Position numbers and translations under genes: made by a program. From an uncultured Lachnospiraceae bacterium (GTDB lineage Bacteria > Bacillota > Clostridia > Lachnospirales > Lachnospiraceae): DNA of 17,359 bases. A model generated the notes under the pieces. That model did not search any database. It saw only the letters and a list, made by a program, of their open reading frames with translations, and was not told where the DNA came from. This document shows positions 1-6,175 of this stretch, one piece after another. Within the stretch, counting starts at the first letter, position 1. Every line of letters starts with the position of its first letter. Where the stretch lies: contig CAJUJG010000024.1 in NCBI GenBank assembly GCA_910586715.1, positions 33,279 through 50,637 on the forward strand, read 5' to 3'.

Positions 1-468
1 CGTGCCTGCCTTACAATTATCATAGATCCATTTTGCATCTGCACAGGTAAGGCGCACACAGCCAAGCGATGCCGGCTGTCCCAACAGATTATACTGTTCC
101 CACTCCATATCTCCCGCATTCTTTGTATAATACGGTATCGAATGGAACATAATCCCTTTGTTAAACCGGACGGCATAATGACCATAAGTACCGTCAACCA
201 TAAGCCGCCATTCATAAGCGCTGCTTGTCCGAAACGTACCAAGCGGCGTCTCGTGCCCCTCACGCCCGCAGGAACAGATAAATGCCCTTACAGGAACAAC
301 CGTACCATCCTCTGCTTTTTCATATACTGTTACGCAGTTTGCGGCACGGTTTACCATTATCTTATACTCTTTTTTTGTCTCTTCTGCTTTGACCCGTAAA
401 TCACATCCGCCATCGAAAATACCAATGCACATACACAATGTCAGCAAAAATGCAAAAACTCTTTTCAC
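1..468 (-). CDS. L,D-transpeptidase (YkuD fold), secreted, C-terminus cut by window edge
   Basis: The gene starts at a GTG at 468, eight bases after a GGAGG site, and is open to base 1, so the C-terminus lies outside the window. The 156 visible residues begin with a lysine-arginine pair and a hydrophobic stretch (about residues 4-20), a typical export signal. A YkuD catalytic signature follows: His109 and Ser110 in MFHSIPYY, then GQPASLGCVRL with Ser134, Gly136, the nucleophile Cys137 and Arg139. L,D-transpeptidases of this family form 3-3 cross-links in peptidoglycan or attach proteins to it, outside the membrane. The upstream part also shows the usual TPLGTF substrate-loop motif (residues 74-79). 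The start is chosen because the only nearby ATG is followed at once by a stop. The family call is firm; the exact substrate cannot be told. Confidence 0.9.
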   Translation of the reverse strand, partial: MKRVFAFLLTLCMCIGIFDGGCDLRVKAEETKKEYKIMVNRAANCVTVYEKAEDGTVVPVRAFICSCGREGHETPLGTFRTSSAYEWRLMVDGTYGHYAVRFNKGIMFHSIPYYTKNAGDMEWEQYNLLGQPASLGCVRLTCADAKWIYDNCKAGT

Positions 469-507
469 AATTTCATCCTCCATTTAATCATTAACATAAT
501 AAACCTA

Positions 508-536
508 ATCTTACACTATTTTACATTTTTTTGCAA
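508..536 (-). promoter_or_regulatory. Sigma-A-type promoter for the L,D-transpeptidase gene
   Basis: On the minus strand TTGCAA (531-536) and TAAGAT (508-513) are separated by 17 bases. The predicted start lies near 501, giving a leader of roughly 30 bases before the GTG. The -35 box touches the neighbouring terminator hairpin. Inferred from spacing only. Confidence 0.5.
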
Positions 537-570
537 GCAAAAAGGACCATTCCCCAATGGTCCTTTTTGC
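537..570 (-). terminator. Strong intrinsic terminator, bidirectional in form
   Basis: A perfect 15-base-pair inverted repeat (537-551 with 556-570) with a CCCC loop has an A run in the left arm and a T run in the right arm. It can therefore end transcripts in either direction. On the minus strand it lies about 150 bases downstream of the small gene ending at 719 and insulates it from the L,D-transpeptidase gene. Confidence 0.85.
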
Positions 571-718
571 TGTTTCCCTTCTTAACAAATCATTAATTAT
601 TTGACTCCCCAGTCAAGATAACATAATCTCTTTGCAAGAATTATATTATCACATTTACATAATTTTGTAAATAGTCTGACAATAACTTTTTTTATTTTTT
701 TTCGCAAAACTATTCAAA
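571..718. other. Non-coding spacer with two small palindromes
   Basis: No gene is seen. The stretch holds TTGACTccccAGTCAA at 601-616 and ATTTACA/TGTAAAT around six bases at 653-672. Neither is followed by a good U tract, so they could be operators or RNA hairpins in the long 3' tail of the gene ending at 719. The function is unknown. Confidence 0.4.
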
Positions 719-1123
719 CTATTCAAACAATGCAAATCCCACACCGTTCAGTTTTTCCCGCAAGCCGTTCTGAACCCCCATCAAACCGATTGTATCTTTT
801 AAATAAAATGCATATCCTGATGTGTCAGAACGTTCGAGAAGTTCCTGCGAAGCTCCGTTATCGGAATCCGCACTCTCCTGAATACTTAACAGCTCGGCAA
901 AATCACCGGTTACCGTGTTCCTTGTCTTGGGAAGCGCTCCGTAATCCTTTACATATAAATCCTCTTTTGGCTTTTCCTGCCCGATTACAAGCGCACGTCC
1001 GCGCTGGCTGTCCATATTTCTGCCAATTTTTTGAATGGCATACGTACTGTATGGATTGCCATGTATTGACGAAATCCTGTAATCACGAAGTCCGGAAAAA
1101 CCCGCAATTGCTGATATTGACAT
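719..1123 (-). CDS. Small protein of unknown function behind a sigma-D-like promoter
   Basis: The product is 134 residues, starting MSISAIAGFSGL from an ATG six bases after GGAGG. I do not recognise a named domain. There is no signal peptide or membrane segment. The N-terminus is small and hydrophobic, the middle is charged, and the C-terminal half (about 95-134) could form helices ending in GVGFALFE. The minus-strand promoter has an exact GCCGATAT -10 box, the form used by the motility sigma factor, so a role in or around the flagellum is an inference from regulation, not from sequence similarity. The gene sits alone between the DUF1836 gene and a terminator. The coding call is supported by the ribosome site, promoter, terminator and length. 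Confidence 0.75.
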   Translation of the reverse strand: MSISAIAGFSGLRDYRISSIHGNPYSTYAIQKIGRNMDSQRGRALVIGQEKPKEDLYVKDYGALPKTRNTVTGDFAELLSIQESADSDNGASQELLERSDTSGYAFYLKDTIGLMGVQNGLREKLNGVGFALFE

Positions 1124-1163
1124 GAAAACCCTCCATTTCCAAAAAATTTACCTTTCGTGTATT

Positions 1164-1190
1164 ATATCGGCTGTTTTTTATTTTTCTTCA
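1164..1190 (-). promoter_or_regulatory. Sigma-D (FliA-type) promoter for the 719-1123 gene
   Basis: On the minus strand GCCGATAT (1164-1171) is identical to the Bacillus sigma-D -10 consensus. Fifteen bases upstream is TGAA (1187-1190), one mismatch from the TAAA -35 core. The predicted start near 1157 gives a leader of about 34 bases. The -35 element overlaps the last codons of the upstream DUF1836 gene. Confidence 0.65.
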
Positions 1191-1786
1191 CTTTTTTTCT
1201 TTGCGTTGTGTTCCTTCTCGCCTGTACTGCGCATGCTGTCTATCAGACGTTCTATAATCATTTTCTTCATATACACATCAAAACTTAATGCACAGATAAA
1301 CGAAAACAACTTCAAAAAATCCTCAAAGGTATTCATTGCGCAGTCATATTTATCAATGACATCCTCCCTAAGGCGCTCCATCTGCTCTGCCTTCATGCTA
1401 AAAACTTCTTCGTAAATTTTCTCAATATCAAATCCTTCGTCTTTTTGAAAAAAATTGTCCGTTACGGGAGCCAGCAGTGTTTGAATATCACTGATGGAAA
1501 GAATTCCCTTATAGTAATAAATAAAAATAAGCACCAGTACATGCTCACGAGAATATTTCTTTTTCACCGGAGGGGGCAGCAAATCATTTTTTGCATAATT
1601 ATTAATCATAGTCTTGGTCATCACCTTATCCGCATCGGGATAACGCGAACCCCTACGGAGATTTTTATCCATAAAGGTTGTCACCTGATCCATATATAAA
1701 TCAATATTCGGAATGTCCGATGCACTGATATGACCTATGCTGTCAACACCTTCCATTATTTTATTCAATAAGTCCTTTGTATCCAT
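1178..1786 (-). CDS. DUF1836 domain protein
   Basis: The product is 202 residues from an ATG at 1786, four bases after GAGAGG; a TTG four codons earlier is less likely. It matches the DUF1836 pattern: an IDLYMDQVTTFMD segment (about 28-40), then MTKTMINNYAKNDLLPPPVKKKYSREH (written here in parts: MTKTMINNYAKNDL at about 56-69, followed by PPP and a KKKYSREH helix start), and SISDIQTLL. The middle part resembles a MerR-like winged helix that would bind DNA, but the family's role is not established. The C-terminal third is helical and ends in a lysine-rich tail. Its own promoter lies upstream; the next gene has a separate sigma-D-like promoter overlapping this gene's end. Confidence 0.85.
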   Translation of the reverse strand: MDTKDLLNKIMEGVDSIGHISASDIPNIDLYMDQVTTFMDKNLRRGSRYPDADKVMTKTMINNYAKNDLLPPPVKKKYSREHVLVLIFIYYYKGILSISDIQTLLAPVTDNFFQKDEGFDIEKIYEEVFSMKAEQMERLREDVIDKYDCAMNTFEDFLKLFSFICALSFDVYMKKMIIERLIDSMRSTGEKEHNAKKKSEEK

Positions 1787-1857
1787 ATTTCCTCTCAATC
1801 TGCCGCTCCTATCGCCTTATCAGGGTGCGGCCGCATACCTATCTGTTGATAAGCTAC

Positions 1858-1886
1858 ATTATATAGTAATAAAAACTACTTATCAA
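1858..1886 (-). promoter_or_regulatory. Sigma-A promoter for the DUF1836 gene, with an overlapping palindrome
   Basis: On the minus strand TTGATA (1881-1886) and TATAAT (1858-1863) are 17 bases apart, close to consensus. An 8-base inverted repeat, TTGATAAG at 1846-1853 and CTTATCAA at 1879-1886, brackets the promoter, with one arm covering the -35 box. This could be an operator or coincidence. The leader to the ATG is about 65 bases. Confidence 0.65.
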
Positions 1887-1945
1887 TACCTTTATGATTA
1901 TTTTTTCTGTTTACATTCCTCTATTTGTATGTTAAAATATTTATA

Positions 1946-1963
1946 ACTGTAAAACTTTACAGT
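1946..1963 (+). promoter_or_regulatory. Perfect palindrome upstream of yerC, candidate operator
   Basis: ACTGTAAA and TTTACAGT surround a two-base centre, forming an 8+8 inverted repeat 41 bases before the yerC start. The surrounding AT-rich DNA probably carries the promoter, but I cannot fix the boxes. The placement suits autoregulation by the DNA-binding product of yerC; this is inference. Confidence 0.45.
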
Positions 1964-2004
1964 ATTAAAGTTGTATAAAATATACTTTTAAAGGGGATAG
2001 ACGT

Positions 2005-2298
2005 ATGAATAAAAAGATAAAAACAGAAGCTGTTGACCACCTTATTGATGCGCTTTTATGCCTTGAAACGAAAGAGGAAGGCTACAATTTTCTTGAAGAC
2101 TTATGTACTGTAAACGAACTCCTCTCTCTTTCACAACGCTTTGAAGTTGCCACAATGCTGCGGGAACACAAAACCTACATGGAAATCGCAGAAAAAACCG
2201 GCGCTTCCACTGCAACAATAAGCCGCGTGAACCGTTCCTTAAATTATGGAAGCGATGGGTATGAACTGATATTTAAAAGGCTAGGGAAAACTCCCTAG
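2005..2298 (+). CDS. yerC: YerC/YecD family TrpR-related DNA-binding protein
   Basis: The 97-residue product has the layout of the TrpR-like YerC/YecD family: helices around LCTVNELLSLSQRFEVATML (33-52), then a helix-turn-helix at about 57-80 (TYMEIAEKTGASTATISRV). These proteins are small transcription regulators in Firmicutes whose targets are mostly not defined. The ribosome site AAGGGG precedes the ATG by about nine bases. The last codons and the TAG stop lie inside a hairpin shared with the convergent LytM-type gene. A palindrome upstream may be its own operator. No tryptophan-pathway gene is next to it, so a role in tryptophan control is not suggested. Confidence 0.9.
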   Translation: MNKKIKTEAVDHLIDALLCLETKEEGYNFLEDLCTVNELLSLSQRFEVATMLREHKTYMEIAEKTGASTATISRVNRSLNYGSDGYELIFKRLGKTP

Positions 2299-2300
2299 CC
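2279..2300. terminator. Shared convergent hairpin holding both stop codons
   Basis: GGCTAGGGA and TCCCTAGCC form a perfect 9-base-pair stem with loop AAAC. The palindromic CTAG in the right arm gives the TAG stop of yerC on the plus strand (2296-2298) and the TAG stop of the convergent gene on the minus strand (2295-2297). The U tract is weak on the plus side (ATATGTTT) and better on the minus side (TTTTAAAT). Confidence 0.7.
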
Positions 2301-3029
2301 ATATGTTTCCATAAACTCTAATGGATTAATATATTTATTTTCTTCAATAATCTGATACCCAAACTGTTCATGTCCTGCTTCAATCACAAACAGCTCCGTA
2401 GCTCTTGTCACCTCATCTCCTTCATCCACCTTGGGAGCGGAACCGTTTCTATAAACAGAATAATACCCATTTCCGTGGTCTACCATAATTATATAGCCGC
2501 TGCCATCGCTTCCTGCAATTGACATTACCGTACCTTTTGCTGTTGCTATAACACCTGTACCCTGCCCGACATGAAAATAGGCAATCGGCTGACCATCAAG
2601 CTCCGTCTCATTTGCATTATACGACGCTGTGCCCCGCAGCGGAAACCCGGATGGCACATAGCCTCTCGCCTGCTGCGCTTCACGCTCCTGCTCCTGTTGC
2701 CGCTTATCATTAACCGTATCACTGAGAATTTCCACCTTTTCCTGAAGTTTCTTATTTTCTGATACAAGTTCATTGTTTTCCTCTATTATTTTTTCACTTT
2801 GTATTCTAAGCGCCATAATGCTTTCATTTGCACTGCCAAGCTCTCTCACCAAAATAAAACAATATGTAAGCGCTGTTACAATTAAAAACGCAATCGCAGC
2901 AAAAAATGCAATTAACACTTCCATTCTGACAGACATTTTTCTGACTGCCATCGTATCATCATCCGGCATGAAAAGGACATTATAGATAATTTTCCTGTTT
3001 TTTGTCTTTTTTTCTGCATATTCCGCCAT
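2295..3029 (-). CDS. Membrane-anchored LytM/M23-like protein, probably non-catalytic
   Basis: The product is 244 residues, with AGGAGG nine bases before the ATG. A basic cytoplasmic tail of about 35 residues is followed by one membrane helix (about 36-60), a coiled coil (about 66-120, rich in E, K, Q and N) and an M23/LytM-like beta domain (about 128-240). The domain keeps the family's fold marks (GTGVIATAKGTV, IIMVDHGNGYYSVYRNG, GDEVTRATELFVI). The HxxxD zinc motif is missing before GVIATAKG, and the final HLHFE motif is replaced by EQFGYQI, so hydrolysis is unlikely. Non-catalytic relatives such as EnvC or SpoIIQ of Bacillus act as regulators or scaffolds in the envelope; a similar role here is inference. 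Confidence 0.85.
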   Translation of the reverse strand: MAEYAEKKTKNRKIIYNVLFMPDDDTMAVRKMSVRMEVLIAFFAAIAFLIVTALTYCFILVRELGSANESIMALRIQSEKIIEENNELVSENKKLQEKVEILSDTVNDKRQQEQEREAQQARGYVPSGFPLRGTASYNANETELDGQPIAYFHVGQGTGVIATAKGTVMSIAGSDGSGYIIMVDHGNGYYSVYRNGSAPKVDEGDEVTRATELFVIEAGHEQFGYQIIEENKYINPLEFMETYG

Positions 3030-3079
3030 CTTTGCATACCTCCTGTTTATTTTTCAGACTTTTCTGTTAATATAGCATT

Positions 3080-3109
3080 ATTTTACCATAAACAGGCGCA
3101 GATAAACAA
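3080..3109 (-). promoter_or_regulatory. Possible promoter of the LytM-like gene
   Basis: On the minus strand TTGTTT (3104-3109) and TAAAAT (3080-3085) are 18 bases apart. A second AT-rich -10 candidate (TATATT) lies a few bases closer to the gene. Weak call. Confidence 0.35.
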
Positions 3110-3170
3110 CTATTCAGACAATATTTTTTTCTAATTTTTAAAATTTTTTCAACTTTTGAGGAAATAATTG

Positions 3171-3257
3171 CTATATAGAATACCCGGCTTCCTTATTTGA
3201 TATCACTTTTTTCAGCAAACTTTTATTCTCATTTGACGGGTTATCTTCATGATTCAT
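3171..3257 (-). CDS. Possible 28-residue peptide, translationally coupled to hisA
   Basis: The ATG overlaps the TGA stop of hisA as ATGA, the usual arrangement of coupled bacterial genes. The reading runs 28 codons to TAG. The peptide is hydrophilic (it begins MNHEDNPSNENKSLLKK), has no membrane segment, and resembles nothing I can name. It may be a real short gene at the end of the lysine operon or a chance ORF; the only support is the overlap. No separate ribosome site is visible, and no clear terminator follows in 3030-3170. Confidence 0.3.
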   Translation of the reverse strand: MNHEDNPSNENKSLLKKVISNKEAGYSI

Positions 3258-4060
3258 AATCCTATCTCACTTATCCTGTGTCTGGTGGCTGTCATTTCCA
3301 TAATCCTGTCAATCTCCAAAGTGCCGCCAAATATCTCCAGTGCACTTCCGACCGTAATGTTTATCCTTCCGTCTCCAAGCTCTTTTAATATATGGACATC
3401 CTCATAACTGTGCACACCGCCCGCATAAGTTATTGGGGTATCCCCCTTCCAACTGCCGAGCGTACGAACCAATTGCTCTTCAATTCCCTGATTTTTTCCT
3501 TCCACATCAACCGCATGAATCAGAAATTCATCGCAATAAGCGCCAAGCATGTCAAGCATGCGCTCCTCCACTGCCACCTGCGTAAACTTCTGCCACCGGT
3601 CCGTTACAATATAATATTTTCCGTCCCGCATTCGGCAGCTCAAATCAAGCACAAGATGTTCCCTGCCTACTGCTGCACATAAACGCTCAAGATTTTCCAT
3701 ATGGATATGACCGTCCCGAAAGACAAACGAAGTCACGATAACATGGGACGCCCCAGCCGCAAGGTACGCCTCAGCGTTTGTGTCATTGATGCCCCCGCCA
3801 ATCTGCATCCCCTGCGGGTAGGCGCGAAGCGCACAAAGCGCCTGCGCCTTTGTTGCCTCATAATAATCGCTGGAAACAGGATTAAGGAGGATGATATGTC
3901 CCCCCTTAATCCCTTTTTCCCGATATAATCCGGCATAATAACCGGCATCCTTTTGGGCTACAAAATTTTCCCTCGCACTGTCATTTTTATCTGCAAGAGA
4001 AGAACCGACAATCTGTTTTACCTTTCCGTTATGAATGTCAATGCATGGTCGAAATTCCAT
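3254..4060 (-). CDS. hisA: HisA-type ProFAR isomerase, eukaryotic type
   Basis: The product is 268 residues from an ATG at 4060 that follows the dapB stop by one base, with GAGGT six bases before it inside the end of dapB. It is a (beta-alpha)8 barrel of the HisA family, and its sequence (PCIDIHNGKVKQIVGSSL at the N-terminus, GGGIND, VTSFVFRDG, AGGVHSYEDV) fits the eukaryotic-type branch better than the usual bacterial one. The two catalytic aspartates are Asp8 and Asp139 (LVLDLSCR). The enzyme opens the ribose of ProFAR in histidine synthesis. The setting is odd: no other his gene is nearby, and the gene is the third of a lysine-riboswitch operon. An upstream in-frame start at 4081 inside dapB is rejected on spacing. 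Confidence 0.85.
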   Translation of the reverse strand: MEFRPCIDIHNGKVKQIVGSSLADKNDSARENFVAQKDAGYYAGLYREKGIKGGHIILLNPVSSDYYEATKAQALCALRAYPQGMQIGGGINDTNAEAYLAAGASHVIVTSFVFRDGHIHMENLERLCAAVGREHLVLDLSCRMRDGKYYIVTDRWQKFTQVAVEERMLDMLGAYCDEFLIHAVDVEGKNQGIEEQLVRTLGSWKGDTPITYAGGVHSYEDVHILKELGDGRINITVGSALEIFGGTLEIDRIMEMTATRHRISEIGL

Positions 4061-4061
4061 A

Positions 4062-4823
4062 TCAGACCTCGCCGATGACATCTTTCATGTCATATTTTCC
4101 TGCCGGTTTTCCCTTGAGAAACTTCGCCGCCTGAACCGCTCCCTTTCCGAAGAGCGCCTTCGAATATGCCCTGTGCGAGAACGTAATGACCTCGTCCTCC
4201 CCCGCAAAAATAATATCATGATCGCCGACGATGGTTCCGCCTCTCACGGCGCTGATTCCGATTTCCTTATCCGTGCGCCGCTCCCGCTTCCCGCTTCTGT
4301 CATATACGTATTCGAACTGATTGTCAAACTCCTCATTGATGGAATCGGCAAGGGCAAGCGCCGTTCCGCTGGGCGCATCCACTTTGAGGTTATGATGCTT
4401 CTCCACAATTTCAATATCAAATCCCGCAGGAACCAGCACCTGCGCCGCATTCTTTAACAGCTTCAACAGCATGTTCACACCAAGCGACATATTTGCAGAC
4501 TTTAACACCGCAACCTTTTTTGCCGCCTCGTCAACATGTGCAAGCTGTGCCTCCGAAAGCCCTGTCGTACACAATACACATGGAATCTGTTTTTCCACAC
4601 AGTAATCCAACAGCGCATCAACTGCTGCCGCCGAGCAGAAATCAATCACCACGTCCGCTGCCGCGTCACACTGTGCAATGTTTGTGAACACAGGATATGT
4701 ATTTTTAATATGGTCAGAAGCATCAACTCCCGCCACGATTTCAATATCCTCCTCGGCAGCGATGATATTCGTAATCATCTGTCCCATCTTTCCGTTGCAG
4801 CCGTGCATTATTACCTTTGTCAT
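4062..4823 (-). CDS. dapB: 4-hydroxy-tetrahydrodipicolinate reductase
   Basis: The product has 253 residues, close to the family's usual length. The nucleotide-binding motif HGCNGKMG is at 7-14, and the catalytic motif EKHHNLKVDAPSGTA follows at 141 onward with His143 and Lys147. It reduces the product of DapA to tetrahydrodipicolinate with NAD(P)H, the second dedicated step of the diaminopimelate/lysine pathway, in the cytoplasm. It lies 33 bases after dapA with AAAGGA just upstream of the ATG, and its stop is followed within one base by the next start, so it is co-transcribed with both neighbours under the lysine riboswitch. Confidence 0.97.
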   Translation of the reverse strand: MTKVIMHGCNGKMGQMITNIIAAEEDIEIVAGVDASDHIKNTYPVFTNIAQCDAAADVVIDFCSAAAVDALLDYCVEKQIPCVLCTTGLSEAQLAHVDEAAKKVAVLKSANMSLGVNMLLKLLKNAAQVLVPAGFDIEIVEKHHNLKVDAPSGTALALADSINEEFDNQFEYVYDRSGKRERRTDKEIGISAVRGGTIVGDHDIIFAGEDEVITFSHRAYSKALFGKGAVQAAKFLKGKPAGKYDMKDVIGEV

Positions 4824-4856
4824 TTTGTCCTTTATCCTTTCCCCTTTTCGGTTTTA

Positions 4857-5741
4857 TTATAAAATCCCGTATTCCCTCATCGCTTTTTCCAATTTTGCGG
4901 CATTCTCCGGCTCCATCTCGGTTAATGGACGCCTTAATACCCCTGCATTCATTCCCATAAGATTTAACGCTTTCTTGACAGGAATCGGATTAACCTCGCA
5001 AAACAGCGCGTCACAAAGGTCTATCATCCTAAGCTGCTCCTTACAGCTCTCCTCCACCTTTCCGTCAAAATAAAGCTGACAGATGTCGTGTGTCTGCTGT
5101 GGTACAATATTGGAAGTCACGGATATAACGCCTTTTCCGCCAAGCGAAAGAATCGGCACAATCTGATTGTCATTTCCGGAATATAAATCCACACAGCCGT
5201 CCGCAAGCGCCATCAGCTTTGCAATCTGTGAAATATCGCCGCTTGCTTCCTTCACGCCCTTAATGTTCTCCACATCTTTACAAAGGCGCACCACCGTTGC
5301 CGGCGCAATATTACAGCCTGTTCTGCTCGGCACATTATATAAAATAATCGGCAGCTTTACGGAATCCGCAATCATCTTATAGTGCTCATACAGACCGTTC
5401 TGCGTCGCCTTATTGTAGTAAGGCGTAACTAACAAAAGTCCGTCCACGCCTGCCTTTTCAGCTTCCTGCGAAAGATAAACCGCCGTTTCGGTACAGTTTG
5501 AACCGGTACCCGCAACCACGGGCAGTCTGCCGTTTACCTGCTTCACGCAGAACCGGATAACATCGATATGTTCTTCATGCGTCAGTGTCGATGACTCGCC
5601 TGTCGTACCGCACACGATAATTGCATCCGTACCGTTTTCCACCTGAAAGTCAATCAGCTTCGCAAATGCCTCATAGTCCACTTCTTTGTTTTCTTTCATT
5701 GGTGTGACAATTGCCACGCCCGCTCCTGTAAAAATTGCCAT
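4857..5741 (-). CDS. dapA: 4-hydroxy-tetrahydrodipicolinate synthase
   Basis: The product has 294 residues, the standard length for DapA. It shows CGTTGES (44-50), LVTPYYNK (104-111), Tyr135 in YNVPSRTG and the Schiff-base lysine Lys164 in GVKEASGD. The enzyme condenses pyruvate with aspartate semialdehyde, the first committed step towards diaminopimelate and lysine, which feeds both protein and cell wall. AAGGAGG stands eight bases before the ATG. It is the first gene behind an L-box riboswitch and terminator, so its expression should fall when lysine is plentiful. dapB follows after 33 bases. Confidence 0.97.
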   Translation of the reverse strand: MAIFTGAGVAIVTPMKENKEVDYEAFAKLIDFQVENGTDAIIVCGTTGESSTLTHEEHIDVIRFCVKQVNGRLPVVAGTGSNCTETAVYLSQEAEKAGVDGLLLVTPYYNKATQNGLYEHYKMIADSVKLPIILYNVPSRTGCNIAPATVVRLCKDVENIKGVKEASGDISQIAKLMALADGCVDLYSGNDNQIVPILSLGGKGVISVTSNIVPQQTHDICQLYFDGKVEESCKEQLRMIDLCDALFCEVNPIPVKKALNLMGMNAGVLRRPLTEMEPENAAKLEKAMREYGIL

Positions 5742-5776
5742 TTGTATGTCCTCCTTTTTGAATAATCCTAAATATG

Positions 5777-5809
5777 AAAAAAACCGAACATCTTATCTCA
5801 GATGACCGG
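5777..5809 (-). terminator. Riboswitch-controlled terminator before dapA
   Basis: On the minus strand CCGGTCATCT and AGATGTTCGG pair around GAGATA (one mismatch and one wobble) and are followed by seven U. The left arm contains CATCTG (5799-5804), the exact complement of CAGATG (5871-5876) at the 3' edge of the aptamer, so a competing antiterminator can form when lysine is absent. Confidence 0.85.
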
Positions 5810-5860
5810 CGTCCCATACATTAAAATACCATGCGCCGCATATACCGGCTTTGGTAAAAC

Positions 5861-6021
5861 GATAGCGCTCCATCTGACGATGACAGTCATACGGCTCTTA
5901 ACCGCATGCCCAAGACAAGAACCCTCAGGCAGTCCCCGCTTTCGGCGTCCTTTCCTTTCCCTTCTCCTCATCAGTGCCTGACACCTCCTAAAAGGTACTT
6001 TTAAAAAACGCGACCTCTATC
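5861..6021 (-). ncRNA. Lysine riboswitch aptamer (L box)
   Basis: Read on the minus strand, the element shows the conserved L-box order: GATAGAGGTCGCG at the 5' side, AAAAGTA, GGAGGTGTCAG, then GAAGGGAAAGGAAAGGACGCCGAAAG (given in parts: GGGAAAGG, then GACGCCGAAAG), GGACTGCC, TCTTGGGC, GACTGTCA and the closing GCGCTATC. P1 can form from GATAG (6017-6021) and CTATC (5861-5865). The class binds lysine and, in this arrangement, favours a downstream terminator when lysine is bound, shutting off dapA-dapB-hisA. The call rests on many conserved blocks in the right order and on the gene context. Confidence 0.93.
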
Positions 6022-6045
6022 CCCGTATTTTCTTTTCGTTTCTTT

Positions 6046-6074
6046 ATTATATAGCCTTCGGCGCATACTGTCAA
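6046..6074 (-). promoter_or_regulatory. Consensus sigma-A promoter of the lysine operon
   Basis: On the minus strand TTGACA (6069-6074) and TATAAT (6046-6051) are separated by exactly 17 bases. The predicted start near 6039 is about 18 bases before the riboswitch aptamer. Confidence 0.9.
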
Positions 6075-6096
6075 CGGATTGCACAAAAATCCATTA

Positions 6097-6144
6097 AAAA
6101 ATCCGAAAATATACCGCATACAAGCCCGTATCTTTTCGGATTTT
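6097..6144 (-). terminator. Intrinsic terminator after the cobalamin adenosyltransferase gene
   Basis: AAAATCCGAAAA and TTTTCGGATTTT form a 12-base-pair stem, extended inside by ATAC/GTAT, with U runs on both ends, so it works on either strand. It lies about 30 bases after the stop of the gene ending at 6176 and just upstream of the lysine promoter. Confidence 0.8.
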
Positions 6145-6175
6145 CATTTTAATTTATTTTCTGTTTCCCTCAAAC

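Noticed and set aside
142..399. 85-codon open frame on the plus strand
   Set aside because: It lies antisense to the L,D-transpeptidase gene, which has signal peptide and catalytic motifs; no ribosome site or family match.
1828..1835. GCGGCCGC in the DUF1836 leader as a regulatory palindrome
   Set aside because: An isolated 8-base GC palindrome with no partner site; most probably chance.
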